From: Kribbella sp. VKM Ac-2568
Lineage (GTDB): Bacteria > Actinomycetota > Actinomycetes > Propionibacteriales > Kribbellaceae
Assembly (NCBI RefSeq): GCF_004345365.1
Contig: NZ_SLVF01000007.1
Span: forward strand, 310,001 to 374,000
Length of the DNA: 64,000 nucleotides
Direction of reading: 5' to 3'
Each line of letters opens with the position of its first letter. Positions within the stretch are counted from its first letter, which is position 1. Of this stretch, positions 7,711-16,503 are shown in pieces. The position numbers and the translations under genes were made by a program. The notes under the pieces are model-generated. The model did not search any database. It saw only the letters and a list, made by a program, of their open reading frames with translations, and was not told the origin of the DNA.

Positions 7711-8901
7711 TTAGACGCGGCGGCCGGCCCAGGTCCAGGCGTAGACCCCGTCGTCGACTGCCGCGCCGCCTTCGCCGAGTTCCAGGGGACGGAAGGTGTC
7801 CACCATCACCGCCAACTCCTCGAACCGGTCCGCGCCTAGAGACGCCTCGATGGCCGACGGTTGCGGGCCGTGGGCGTAGCCGCCGGGGTGCAGGGAGATG
7901 GAGCCGAGGCCGATGCCGGAGCCCTTGCGGGCTTCGTAGTCGCCGCCGCAGTAGAACATGACCTCGTCGGAGTCCACGTTCGAGTGGTAGTACGGCACGG
8001 GCACCGACAGCGGGTGATAGTCGACCTTCCGCGGGACGAAGTTGCAGATGACGAAGTTGTTGCCTTCGAAGACCTGGTGCACGGGTGGCGGCTGGTGGAT
8101 GCGGCCGGTGATCGGCTCGTAGTCGCTCACGTTGAAGGTGTACGGGTAGAGGCAACCGTCCCAGCCGACCACGTCGAAGGGGTGGGTCGCGTACGTCATC
8201 CGGCTGCCGACGATCCCGCTCGGCCCGTTGCCCCGGTGCTTGACGAGCACCTCCACATCGTTGCTCTCGACAACGAAGACGTCACCTGGCGTCTGCAGAT
8301 CGCGTTCGCAGTACGGCGCGTGCTCGAGGAACTGGCCAAAGCGACTGAGATAACGCTTCGGCGGCGCGATGTGACTGTTCGCCTCGATGCAGTAGGCCTG
8401 TACTCCGTCCGCGCCCGGGATCCAGCGGTGCGTGGTGGCTCGCGGGATGATCACGTAGTCGCCCTCGGCTGCGGCGAGCACGCCGAACACGGTCTCGACG
8501 GTCGCGGAGCCGCGCTCGACGTAGACACACTCGTCGCCGATGGCGTTGCGGTAGTACGGCGACGGTTCGGCGGCCACGACGTACGAGATCCGGACGTCGC
8601 CGTTGCCCAGCACAAGCCGGCGGTGCTCGACCGCGTTGTTGTCGATGCCGGCCTTGAACAGGTCGTGCAGTTTCAGGTGACGCGGCGTCAGCGGGTGGTT
8701 CGGCGTGGTCGAGAGGTCCGGCAACTCCCAGACCTGCGAATCGACGATCGCCGACGGCACCCCCGCGTGGTACAGCAGCGACGAGTCGGACGAGAACCCC
8801 TCCTCGCCCATCAGTTCCTCGTAGTACAGCCCACCGTCGGGCTTGCGGAACTGGGTGTGTCGCTTCGGCGGGATCTGCCCGACCTGCCGGTAGTGCGCCA
8901 T
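7711..8901 (-). CDS. hmgA: Homogentisate 1,2-dioxygenase
   Basis: Opens the ring of homogentisate to 4-maleylacetoacetate with Fe(II) and O2, in tyrosine/phenylalanine breakdown. The 396-residue cupin shows the family blocks: THRWIPGADGVQAYC, GNNFVICNFVPRKVDYHP, YYHSNVDSDEV, then LHPGGYAHGPQP, which supply the His/acid/His iron ligands. The start at ATG 8899-8901 is backed by GAAGGAG seven bases away. It diverges from an unknown gene coupled to fahA, across a 102-bp region with a palindrome (8925-8945). The partner hpd lies 11 kb away with its own regulator. Confidence 0.95.
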   Translation of the reverse strand: MAHYRQVGQIPPKRHTQFRKPDGGLYYEELMGEEGFSSDSSLLYHAGVPSAIVDSQVWELPDLSTTPNHPLTPRHLKLHDLFKAGIDNNAVEHRRLVLGNGDVRISYVVAAEPSPYYRNAIGDECVYVERGSATVETVFGVLAAAEGDYVIIPRATTHRWIPGADGVQAYCIEANSHIAPPKRYLSRFGQFLEHAPYCERDLQTPGDVFVVESNDVEVLVKHRGNGPSGIVGSRMTYATHPFDVVGWDGCLYPYTFNVSDYEPITGRIHQPPPVHQVFEGNNFVICNFVPRKVDYHPLSVPVPYYHSNVDSDEVMFYCGGDYEARKGSGIGLGSISLHPGGYAHGPQPSAIEASLGADRFEELAVMVDTFRPLELGEGGAAVDDGVYAWTWAGRRV

Positions 8902-8924
8902 GGCTCCTTCTTCCGAACGGAAAC

Positions 8925-8945
8925 ACACCGGTGACCGACCGGTGT
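8925..8945. promoter_or_regulatory. Palindrome in the hmgA/fahA-operon divergent promoter
   Basis: ACACCGGT (8925-8932) and ACCGGTGT (8938-8945) form an 8-bp inverted repeat around GACCG. A second weaker pair, CGGAC and GTCCG, follows at 8957-8972. Either could bind a regulator of the divergent catabolic units. Confidence 0.5.
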
Positions 8946-9003
8946 CGTACGTTTATCGGACGCTTGTGTCCGCTTACCGAAAGCATCCGTTAGGCTCACC
9001 AGC

Positions 9004-9858
9004 ATGTCAACCATCCCTGCCCTGTTCCGGCACCTGGTCGACGACGCGGCGATGTTCCCGCCCGGGGACCTGCCCCTGGTCGAGGCCGTGGCCGCGCACC
9101 GGGCGCACCGGAAGTCGGACCATGCAGACCTCGTCGGCCCGTTCGTGTGCACCGATGACGACCTGATGAAGGTTGCCGCCGAGGCGGCCCGCACCGGCGG
9201 CGGCCCGCTCGAGGTCAGCGTGGTCATCATCGGCGGCGCCGGCGGCATCGAGCCCGCCGTCCGGTACGGCGACCGCTCGTCCGAAGTGGTCGTCAAGTCG
9301 GTCGAGGTGCGACTCCGCGACGAGGACGACCTGTCCCGCAACGCGCTCCGGGTGGTCCGCGTCTGCGACGACTGCCTCGACGAGGAGAACGCCTTCGTCG
9401 AGATCGGCCTGGACGGCGCCTGGGAGCGGGCGCTCGACGTGGTCGCCGACGCGGGCTACGCGGCCAAACTGCGCACCGGCGGCCTCGACGCCTCGCTGTT
9501 CCCGAACGCGGACCAGGTCGCGGCGTTCATCACCGCCTGCCTGGATCGCGAGGTCGCGTTCAAGTGCACCGCCGGCCTGCACAACGCCGTCCGGCACACC
9601 GCGACCGACACCGGATTCGAGCATCACGGCTTCCTCAACGTCCTGCTCGCCACCCGGGCCTCGCTCGACGGAGCCGCCCAGGACGAGATGGCCGCGCTGC
9701 TGGAGAATCGTGACGGCGAACCACTCGCCGCACAGGCGAGGGACCTGTCCGAGGCTCAGGCCGTCGGCACCAGGAAGTGGTTCACCTCGTTCGGCTCGTG
9801 CAGCATCGACGAACCCCGTCACGACCTGACCGAACTCGGCCTGCTGGAGACCAAGTGA
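9004..9858 (+). CDS. Uncharacterised protein linked to homogentisate pathway
   Basis: A 284-residue soluble protein that I cannot assign to a named enzyme. The order of strands and helices, with motif-like blocks AKLRTGG (154-160), FKCTAGLHNAVRH (186-198) and HHGFLN (207-212), suggests a beta/alpha-barrel with a conserved Lys/His site; that fold call is inference. It lies between hmgA (divergent) and fahA, whose GTG overlaps its TGA, so it is made together with fumarylacetoacetase. That context makes a catabolic role likely. No glutathione-dependent maleylacetoacetate isomerase is seen here, so an isomerase or hydrolase role is conceivable. The start ATG 9004 is the first in frame. Confidence 0.75.
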   Translation: MSTIPALFRHLVDDAAMFPPGDLPLVEAVAAHRAHRKSDHADLVGPFVCTDDDLMKVAAEAARTGGGPLEVSVVIIGGAGGIEPAVRYGDRSSEVVVKSVEVRLRDEDDLSRNALRVVRVCDDCLDEENAFVEIGLDGAWERALDVVADAGYAAKLRTGGLDASLFPNADQVAAFITACLDREVAFKCTAGLHNAVRHTATDTGFEHHGFLNVLLATRASLDGAAQDEMAALLENRDGEPLAAQARDLSEAQAVGTRKWFTSFGSCSIDEPRHDLTELGLLETK

Positions 9859-11057
9859 CCTGGATCGAGATCCCCGCGAACTCCCCGTTCGGACCCGAGA
9901 ACCTGCCGCTCGGCATCTTCCGGGCCGGGGACGAGGAGCCCCGGGTGGGCGCCGCGATCGGCGACCAGGTGATCGATCTGGCGCTGGTCGCGTCGGCGCA
10001 GATGCTGGACGGCGCGCAGGTCTTCGCCGAGCCGACGCTGAACGCGTTCCTCGCGCGCGGCCCGCGGATCTGGCACGCGACCCGCGAGTGGCTGCTGCAA
10101 CTGGTCTGGAACTCCAACGAGCGGGACGCGGTCGAGCCGCACCTGATCCCGCAGTCCGCGGTGACGATGCTGATGCCGTTCGAGGTCGCGGACTACGTCG
10201 ACTTCTACGCCTCCGAGCGGCACGCGACGAACCTCGGGCGGCTGTTCCGGCCCGACTCCGCACCGCTGCTGCCGAACTGGAAGCACCTGCCGGTCGGGTA
10301 CCACGGCCGCGCCGGCACAGTGGTTGCCAGCGGCACCGACATCGTCCGCCCCTCGGGGCAGCGGAAGGCCCCGGCCGACGACGCCCCGACGTACGGGCCG
10401 TCGCAGCGGCTCGACATCGAGGTGGAGCTCGGCTTCGTCGTCGGGAGCCCGTCGATGCTCGGAAAGCCTGTCTCCGTTGATGATTTCAAGGACCACGTGT
10501 ACGGCGTGGTCGTGGTGAACGACTGGTCCGCCAGGGATCTGCAGGCCTGGGAGTACGTGCCACTCGGGCCGTTCCTCGGCAAGTCGTTCGCCACCTCGAT
10601 CTCCCCGTGGGTGGTCTCGCTGGAGGCACTCGAGGCCGCGGCCGTCCCACTCGGCAAGCAGGAACCCGCCGTCCTCCCGTACCTCGCGGGCGACGGGCTG
10701 ACGAACTACGACATCACCTTCGAGGTGTACCTGAACGGCCAGCTCGTCAGCAGTCCGCCGTACAAGGAGATGTACTGGTCGCCGGCCCAGATGCTCGCTC
10801 ATCTGTCGGTGAACGGCGCCTCGGTCCGCACGGGCGACCTCTTCGCCTCCGGCACGGTCTCCGGGGCCGGGAAGGATCAACGCGGCTCGCTCATCGAGCT
10901 GAGTTGGGGCGGTCGCGAGCCGCTGACCGTGAACGGCGAGGAGCGCACCTTCCTGCAGGACGGCGACGAGGTCACCATCACCGCCCACGCCACCGCCGCC
11001 GACGGCACCCCCATCGGCCTCGGCTCCGTCACCGGCCGCATCCTCCCAGCCATCTGA
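9855..11057 (+). CDS. fahA: Fumarylacetoacetase
   Basis: Cleaves fumarylacetoacetate to fumarate and acetoacetate, the last step of homogentisate breakdown. The 400-residue protein has the N-terminal SH3-like FAH domain and the C-terminal catalytic FAH domain: HATNLGRLFR and LLPNWKHLPVGYHGRAG, LDIEVELGFVVG with the metal-binding acids, NDWSARDLQAWEYVPLGPFLGKS (read as consecutive blocks), and GTVSGAGKDQRGSLIELSWGG. The start is a GTG overlapping the upstream stop (GTGA, 9855-9858), indicating translational coupling. A terminator follows at 11067-11102. Confidence 0.95.
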   Translation: MTWIEIPANSPFGPENLPLGIFRAGDEEPRVGAAIGDQVIDLALVASAQMLDGAQVFAEPTLNAFLARGPRIWHATREWLLQLVWNSNERDAVEPHLIPQSAVTMLMPFEVADYVDFYASERHATNLGRLFRPDSAPLLPNWKHLPVGYHGRAGTVVASGTDIVRPSGQRKAPADDAPTYGPSQRLDIEVELGFVVGSPSMLGKPVSVDDFKDHVYGVVVVNDWSARDLQAWEYVPLGPFLGKSFATSISPWVVSLEALEAAAVPLGKQEPAVLPYLAGDGLTNYDITFEVYLNGQLVSSPPYKEMYWSPAQMLAHLSVNGASVRTGDLFASGTVSGAGKDQRGSLIELSWGGREPLTVNGEERTFLQDGDEVTITAHATAADGTPIGLGSVTGRILPAI

Positions 11058-11066
11058 AGCCCCTCG

Positions 11067-11102
11067 AAGCCCGTCCCCGGTTGACCGATCGGAGGCGGGC
11101 TT
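11067..11102 (+). terminator. Rho-independent terminator after fahA
   Basis: AAGCCCG (11067-11073) pairs with CGGGCTT (11096-11102); additional inner CCCC/GGAGG pairing extends the stem, and TTTGTG follows. Confidence 0.65.
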
Positions 11103-11147
11103 TGTGCTGTCAAAACCGCCAATCCTGTTCATAACTGTTCGTTTCTC

Positions 11148-11177
11148 TTGACTGATGCTCGTTCCTGCGCACAGAAT
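11148..11177 (+). promoter_or_regulatory. Possible sigma-70-type promoter of the GH101 gene
   Basis: TTGACT (11148-11153) and CAGAAT (11172-11177) have an 18-bp spacer and lie 40 bp before the GTG start at 11217. The -35 is five-sixths consensus; the -10 is weak. Confidence 0.35.
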
Positions 11178-11216
11178 CCGGATCGACACCCCTTCCGTCC
11201 TTCCAGGAGTGCGCCC

Positions 11217-14200
11217 GTGATTCCCATTCGCCCAGCGGCTCTGACCGCCGCTATCGCCCTCGCCGGCAGCCTCCTCGTGGCCGCCCCGGCACTCGCCCCA
11301 GCACAGGCCGCCCCAGCCGCGGCAGACCCGCTCACCCTCAGCTCGAACGAGCTGACCGTCACCATCGGCGCCGACTTCCCGCGCGTCATCCGGTACGCCG
11401 ACACCGCGTCCGGCAGGTCCCTCGGCGGCCAGCCCGACGCCATCTCCACGATCACCATCAACGGCACCGCCCGGACCGCGCACCTGGCCGGCCCACCGAC
11501 GATCACCGGCAGCCGGGCGTCGTACAAGCTGGCTTTCGACGCGCTCCCCGGAGTCGAGCTCGACGCCAGCCTGGCCGTGACCGGCCGGGTGACCAAGTTC
11601 AGCATCGACGCGGTCAGCGACACCGAGACCAGCCGGGTGAAAACGATCGACATCCCCGACCACGACCTGGTCTCCGTCGCCAGCACCGACGCCGGCGCGA
11701 CCACCGCCTTCACCACGCTGGACCCGGACTCCACCCGGACCGCGGACAAGATCACCCCGGTCACCCCGACGACTCCGGCCGAGCCCGCAGCCACCGGAGC
11801 GGCGTACGCGTTCGTCAACACGAGCGGGCTCGCCGCCGGGATCGAGTCGAACTCCGTTTACGACAAGCCGTCCGGGCAATCCGTGGACGACGGTGCGCGT
11901 TTCTGGCACCGCGCTCGCAAGGCCACCGACGGGACCAGCCGGGTCGGCGTGTGGAGCGGCCAGTGGACCTACCGCGCCGACACCTCGCCGTACACCGAGC
12001 CGCTCCCCTGGGCGAAGGTCGTCGTGACGCCAGATGCGAACAACGACAAGACCGTCGACTGGCAGGACGGCGCGATCGCGTTCCGCTCGATCATGACCGA
12101 GCCGAAGGGCGGCGACCAGGTGAAGAACCGGGTCGTCACGCACATCCCGTTCAACTTCGCCAGCCAGGCGACGCACCCGTTCCTGCGCACGCTCGACGAC
12201 GTGAAGCGCATCTCGCTCGCCACTGACGGCCTGGGCCAGATGGCGCTGCTGAAGGGATACGGCTCCGAGGGCCACGACTCGGCTCATCCGGACTACGGCG
12301 GCAACTACAACATCCGCGCCGGCGGTCTCGCCGACCTGAACACGCTGCTGACGACGGGCAAGGACTGGAACGCCGCGTTCGGCGTACACGTGAACGCGAC
12401 CGAGTCGTACCCCGAGGCGAACGCGTTCAGCGAGGACCTGGTGGACAAGTCCAGCAAGGGCTGGAACTGGCTGAACCAGAGCTACTACATCAAGCAGCGC
12501 CCGGATCTTGCCACCGGCAACATCGTGAAGCGCTTCCAGCAACTGCGGGACGAGACCGACAAGAACCTGCAGGAGCTCTACATCGACGTGTACTACCAGT
12601 CCGGCTGGCTGGCGGACGGCCTGACCAGGCAGCTCGCCGACCAGGGCTGGCAGGTCGCCACCGAGTGGGCGGACCGGCACGAGCGCACCTCGCTGTGGTC
12701 GCACTGGGCCAACGACCTCGACTACGGCGGCGCCACCAACAAGGGCCTCAACAGCAAGATCATCCGGTTCGTCCGTAACCACGAGAAGGACGTCTGGAAC
12801 GCCGACCCGATCCTCGGCCAGTCGTCGATCGTCGAGTTCGAGGGCTGGACCAGCGAGACAGACTGGAACAAGTTCTACGCCAACATCTGGCAGCGCAACC
12901 TGCCGGCCAAGTTCCTCCAGCAGCAGAAGATCAGCGACTGGAACCCGAACGAGATCGCCTTCACCGGCGGCGTCCGCGGCACCGTCGAGAGCGGCAAGCG
13001 CAGCCTGTACGTCGGCGCGGCCAAGGTGCTCGACGGCGACAAGTACCTGCTCCCGTGGGATGACAACAAGAAGCTCTACCACTACAACCCCGAAGGCGGC
13101 CTGACCGCGTGGCGGGTGCCCGCGGCGCTGGCGAGCACGAGCAAGTTCACCGTCTACAAGCTGACCGACACCGGCCGGGTCAAGACGACCACGGCACCGG
13201 TCCGCAAGGGCGTCGTGACCCTGAACGCCGAACCCGGCCAGCCCTACGTCCTGTACCCCGACGAGGCCCCGGCTCCGCAGGCGGTCAACTGGGGCGAGGG
13301 CAGCCACCTGAAGGACCCGGGCTTCAACGCGGGTGACCTGAAGGCCTGGAGCCCGACCGGTTCCGCGAAGCTCGACACCCTGGCCAACGGACAGCACGTC
13401 GCCGTCATGGGACCCGACCAGACCACGCTCAAGCAGCGGATCACCGGCCTCACCAAGGGCCGCACGTACAGCGCCTCCGCGTGGATCGAGGTCGAACCGG
13501 GCAAGTCCCGCAAGACCACGATCTCGGTGAACGGCGTCAGCACCTCGCTCAGCCGGTCCACGGCGCAGAACAAGGTCGCGTCCGACGACAAGCAAGACCT
13601 GTACTACCAGCGGGCGCGCGTGCTCTTCGACGCCACCGGCTCCACCGCCGACCTGAGCATCGGAGCCGCGGCCGGCAACGCCAAGGTCCGCATCGACGAC
13701 GTCCGGGTGGTCGAGACGAAGCGGCCGAGCGCCGGCCTGGTGGACGACTTCGAGAACGTCGACCAGGGCTGGGGACCGTTTGTGAAGGGCGATGCCGGTG
13801 GCACCACGGACCCGCGGACCAGCCTGCTGAAGAAGCACGCGCCGTACACGCAGGCCGGCTGGAACGGCAAACTCGTCGACGACGTGCTCGACGGCGACTG
13901 GTCGCTCAAGTCGCACGAGGAGAACGAGGGCCTCGTCTACCGGACCGCACCATGGACTGTCGACTTCAAGCCGGGCCACAAGTACAAGGTCAGCTTCGAC
14001 TACGAGAGCGGCCAGGCCGGCCAGTACACCTGGGTGCAGGGTGTCGACCGCCCGCAGTCCGTCGAGGTGAAGTCCACCCCGATCGGCGCGCAGCGGACCA
14101 AGGCGACCTTCGACCAGGAGTTCGTGGCCGGTTGCGGCGGCGACTACTGGGTCGGCCTCCGCAAGCTGTCATCCGGTGGCGACCAGGCCGACTTCATCAT

Positions 14201-14999
14201 GGACAACTTCGCCGTCACCGACCTGGGCGCATCCAGTGAAGCTGCCGACTGTACTTCGCTGAACCTGTCCGGGGCGGGCCTCAACGGCATGGTCTCGGGC
14301 GAGGCGAACACGGTGGTCACCACCTTCGCCAACAACGACGTGGTTGCCGTCAACAACATCACGCTGGCCCTCACGGCGCCGGCCGGGTGGACCGTCGAGG
14401 CAACCACTCCGGCGGCCCACCCGACGGTTGCCGCCGGCACCAGTGTCACCACGACCTGGAACGTCACCCCACCGGCCGGGACACCGGAGGGCAAGTACGT
14501 GCTCACGGCAACCGGTGGTACGGCGACGACCACGGCCGAGGCTACGCTCCTGCCGCCCGGGATCGTGCCGCAGTCCCGGATCAAGGTGGCCGACGTGAGC
14601 AGCGAGGACGTCGCCACCGGCGGCCCGGCGATCGCTGCCCTCGACGGAAACCCCAGCACCCTTTGGCATTCCGCCTGGTCCGAGGTCCCCACCCCGGCCA
14701 CGTATCCGCACCACATCACGCTGGACCTCGGTACGACGTACCAGGTGGACGGGTTCAGCTACCTGCCTCGGCAGAGCGGCACGAACGGGATGTTCAAGGG
14801 CTACGAGATCTACGTCAGCGCGGACGGGCAGGACTGGGGTACACCGGTGCAGACCGGTGAGTTCCCCAACTCCATCGCCGTGCAGCGGGTCGACTTCCCC
14901 GCGAAGGCCGGCCGCTACGTGAAGTTCGTCGGCACCAGTTCGCTGAACGGCGCCGTCTTCGGATCGGCCGCGGAACTGAACGTCTACGGCACCCGGTAG
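11217..14999 (+). CDS. Secreted endo-alpha-N-acetylgalactosaminidase (GH101) with binding domains
   Basis: Releases Gal-beta-1,3-GalNAc (core 1 O-glycan) from serine/threonine of mucin-type glycoproteins. The 1260-residue secreted protein starts at GTG 11217 (AGGAG seven bases before) with a signal peptide. Order: N-terminal beta-sandwich; GH101 barrel with LYIDVYYQSGW (Asp457, expected nucleophile) and ATEWADRHERTSLWSHW (Glu483, expected acid/base); galactose-binding-like modules at about 698-840 and 840-1010; a NEW3-type domain (about 1014-1110); and a C-terminal CBM32/F5-8C domain (about 1120-1260). Catalytic residue roles are transferred from characterised GH101 enzymes. No glycan-transport genes are adjacent. 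Confidence 0.88.
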   Translation: MIPIRPAALTAAIALAGSLLVAAPALAPAQAAPAAADPLTLSSNELTVTIGADFPRVIRYADTASGRSLGGQPDAISTITINGTARTAHLAGPPTITGSRASYKLAFDALPGVELDASLAVTGRVTKFSIDAVSDTETSRVKTIDIPDHDLVSVASTDAGATTAFTTLDPDSTRTADKITPVTPTTPAEPAATGAAYAFVNTSGLAAGIESNSVYDKPSGQSVDDGARFWHRARKATDGTSRVGVWSGQWTYRADTSPYTEPLPWAKVVVTPDANNDKTVDWQDGAIAFRSIMTEPKGGDQVKNRVVTHIPFNFASQATHPFLRTLDDVKRISLATDGLGQMALLKGYGSEGHDSAHPDYGGNYNIRAGGLADLNTLLTTGKDWNAAFGVHVNATESYPEANAFSEDLVDKSSKGWNWLNQSYYIKQRPDLATGNIVKRFQQLRDETDKNLQELYIDVYYQSGWLADGLTRQLADQGWQVATEWADRHERTSLWSHWANDLDYGGATNKGLNSKIIRFVRNHEKDVWNADPILGQSSIVEFEGWTSETDWNKFYANIWQRNLPAKFLQQQKISDWNPNEIAFTGGVRGTVESGKRSLYVGAAKVLDGDKYLLPWDDNKKLYHYNPEGGLTAWRVPAALASTSKFTVYKLTDTGRVKTTTAPVRKGVVTLNAEPGQPYVLYPDEAPAPQAVNWGEGSHLKDPGFNAGDLKAWSPTGSAKLDTLANGQHVAVMGPDQTTLKQRITGLTKGRTYSASAWIEVEPGKSRKTTISVNGVSTSLSRSTAQNKVASDDKQDLYYQRARVLFDATGSTADLSIGAAAGNAKVRIDDVRVVETKRPSAGLVDDFENVDQGWGPFVKGDAGGTTDPRTSLLKKHAPYTQAGWNGKLVDDVLDGDWSLKSHEENEGLVYRTAPWTVDFKPGHKYKVSFDYESGQAGQYTWVQGVDRPQSVEVKSTPIGAQRTKATFDQEFVAGCGGDYWVGLRKLSSGGDQADFIMDNFAVTDLGASSEAADCTSLNLSGAGLNGMVSGEANTVVTTFANNDVVAVNNITLALTAPAGWTVEATTPAAHPTVAAGTSVTTTWNVTPPAGTPEGKYVLTATGGTATTTAEATLLPPGIVPQSRIKVADVSSEDVATGGPAIAALDGNPSTLWHSAWSEVPTPATYPHHITLDLGTTYQVDGFSYLPRQSGTNGMFKGYEIYVSADGQDWGTPVQTGEFPNSIAVQRVDFPAKAGRYVKFVGTSSLNGAVFGSAAELNVYGTR

Positions 15000-15016
15000 G
15001 GACTGCCCGAACAGCA

Positions 15017-15055
15017 GACAGCGGCGCCATCTCCCCCGAGAATGGCGCCGCTGTC
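15017..15055. terminator. Bidirectional hairpin terminator
   Basis: Perfect 14-bp inverted repeat GACAGCGGCGCCAT (15017-15030) and ATGGCGCCGCTGTC (15042-15055), with an 11-base loop, between the ends of the GH101 gene (+) and the histidine kinase gene (-). Confidence 0.8.
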
Positions 15056-15094
15056 CTGGGTCAGGAGCTGTGCTGGGTTGGCAGCTGTCCTGGG

Positions 15095-16339
15095 TTACGA
15101 CTCCGTGTCAGGAGTGCCGGGGAGAACCAGCCGGGCGCAGGCGCCGCCGCCGGGCGCCGTACCGAAGGTGAGTTCCGCGCCGAGGACTTTCGCGTGGCCG
15201 GCGGCGATGGTGAGGCCGAGTCCGTGACCGACCCCGCGCTCGGCCATCCCGGACCGGAACCGACGGGGGCCCTCGGCAATCAACTCCTCGGGATAACCGT
15301 TGCCGTGGTCCACTACCTCGATGGTCCGGCCCTCCACCGTCACCTCGATCGGCGGCCGTCCGTGCCGCAGGCCGTTGACGATCAGGTTGGCCAGGATCCG
15401 CTCGATCCGGCGGGAGTCGGTGGACACCACTTCCTCCCGGCCGACCCGGTGTACGACGACGCTGTCCGGGGCGAGCGACTGCTGCATCCGGAGCCGGCCG
15501 ACCGCGGACCCGACGAACGCGCCGAGGCCGACGTGTTCCAGGTCGGCCTGCTCGACACCGGAGTCGAACCGCGCGATCTCCAGCAGGTCCTCCACCAGCC
15601 GCCGCAGAACTTTCGCACGGTCCCGGACCAGTTCACTCGGACGGCCGGGCGGCAACAGCTCAGCCGCCGTCAGCAGCCCGGTCACCGGGGTTCGCAGGTC
15701 GTGTGCGACGTCCGCGGTGAAGCGGCGCTCGGCCTCTAGCTGGCCCCGCAGGGAACTGGCCATCGTGTCCAGCGCGGTCGCCAGCGATTGCACCTCGTCC
15801 TTGCCCTTGCCGGCCACTTCCGCCGCCGAGGCATCGAGATCACCGCCCGCGATGCGACGCGCGGTACCGGCGACTGCGACGATGCGGCGGGACAGGCTGC
15901 CGGCCGCGACGACACTGACCAGGGCGACCAGGGCCACCGTTCCGATCCCGCCCAGGATGAGGGCGCGGCGCAGCGCGCTCATCGACGCGTCATCGGTGTC
16001 GTAGTCCTGCACGATCGACAGGATCCGGCCGTCATTGACCCCGACGGCCGCCCACATCTTCGCGTTCGGCGACGCCGTCTTGAAGGTGGCCCGCTTGCCT
16101 TCCAGCACCGCCTCCCGCAACTGCGGCGGCAGGTCCGGATCGTCCAGCCGGGCGCCCAGCCCCTGCACGTCGGTGCGGTTGTAGATCTCCGCGGCGGACT
16201 GGATCCGTTCGTCGGCGAAGCTGCGGGTCCGGTCCAGCCGGGACGACTGCGCCTGGGTGTAGACCGCGACGCAGAGCACCAGGATCGCGAGTGAGGAGAC
16301 GAGCAGGATGATCAGGCCTAGTTTGCTGCGGAGGCCCAT
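15095..16339 (-). CDS. Sensor histidine kinase (HisKA/HATPase, HAMP)
   Basis: Membrane sensor kinase of 414 residues. TM1 is about residues 7-28 and TM2 about 125-148, enclosing an extracytoplasmic sensor of roughly 95 residues. A HAMP segment leads to the H-box FTADVAHDLRTPVT (His213), and the ATP domain shows NLIVNGLRHG (N box), VVDHGNGYP (G1) and GVGHGLGLTIA (G2). It should phosphorylate the OmpR-type regulator encoded just upstream. The ATG at 16337-16339 follows GGACGGAGGAC, which is also the end of a 162-nt inverted repeat filling the gap to the regulator gene, so its ribosome site may be sequestered in RNA structure. Confidence 0.92.
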   Translation of the reverse strand: MGLRSKLGLIILLVSSLAILVLCVAVYTQAQSSRLDRTRSFADERIQSAAEIYNRTDVQGLGARLDDPDLPPQLREAVLEGKRATFKTASPNAKMWAAVGVNDGRILSIVQDYDTDDASMSALRRALILGGIGTVALVALVSVVAAGSLSRRIVAVAGTARRIAGGDLDASAAEVAGKGKDEVQSLATALDTMASSLRGQLEAERRFTADVAHDLRTPVTGLLTAAELLPPGRPSELVRDRAKVLRRLVEDLLEIARFDSGVEQADLEHVGLGAFVGSAVGRLRMQQSLAPDSVVVHRVGREEVVSTDSRRIERILANLIVNGLRHGRPPIEVTVEGRTIEVVDHGNGYPEELIAEGPRRFRSGMAERGVGHGLGLTIAAGHAKVLGAELTFGTAPGGGACARLVLPGTPDTES

Positions 16340-16341
16340 CC

Positions 16342-16503
16342 GTGTCCTCCGTCCGGGGTCAGTGCGTCAGCTCCGGCGTCCAGGCGGGTGGATCGCAAGG
16401 CGGAGGAAGCGCTCGATGCGGGGTTCATCGTTCGCTTCCGACAACGCAGCGAGGCGCCCGCCTGGACGCCGGAGCTGGCGTGCGGATCTCGGACGGAGGA
16501 CAC
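16342..16503 (-). repeat. 162-nt long inverted repeat between regulator and kinase genes
   Basis: Outer arms GTGTCCTCCGTCC (16342-16354) and its exact complement (16491-16503) are followed by a 21-bp perfect pair (16368-16388 with 16457-16477; core CTCCGGCGTCCAGG). A central imperfect pair is around GGAAGCG (16409-16422 region with 16428-16441). The intervening segments are equal in length (13 each) and partly complementary. The element starts on the regulator's stop codon and ends two bases before the kinase ATG, so the whole intergenic mRNA can fold into one hairpin, and the kinase ribosome site lies in its base. Confidence 0.8.

Noticed and set aside
9819-13979. A 1386-codon open frame antisense to the GH101 gene
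   Set aside because: It is the reverse-strand shadow of strongly biased GC-rich coding sequence; composition is Val/Arg/Asp/Gly-rich with no domain, and the plus-strand genes beneath it carry clear catalytic motifs.
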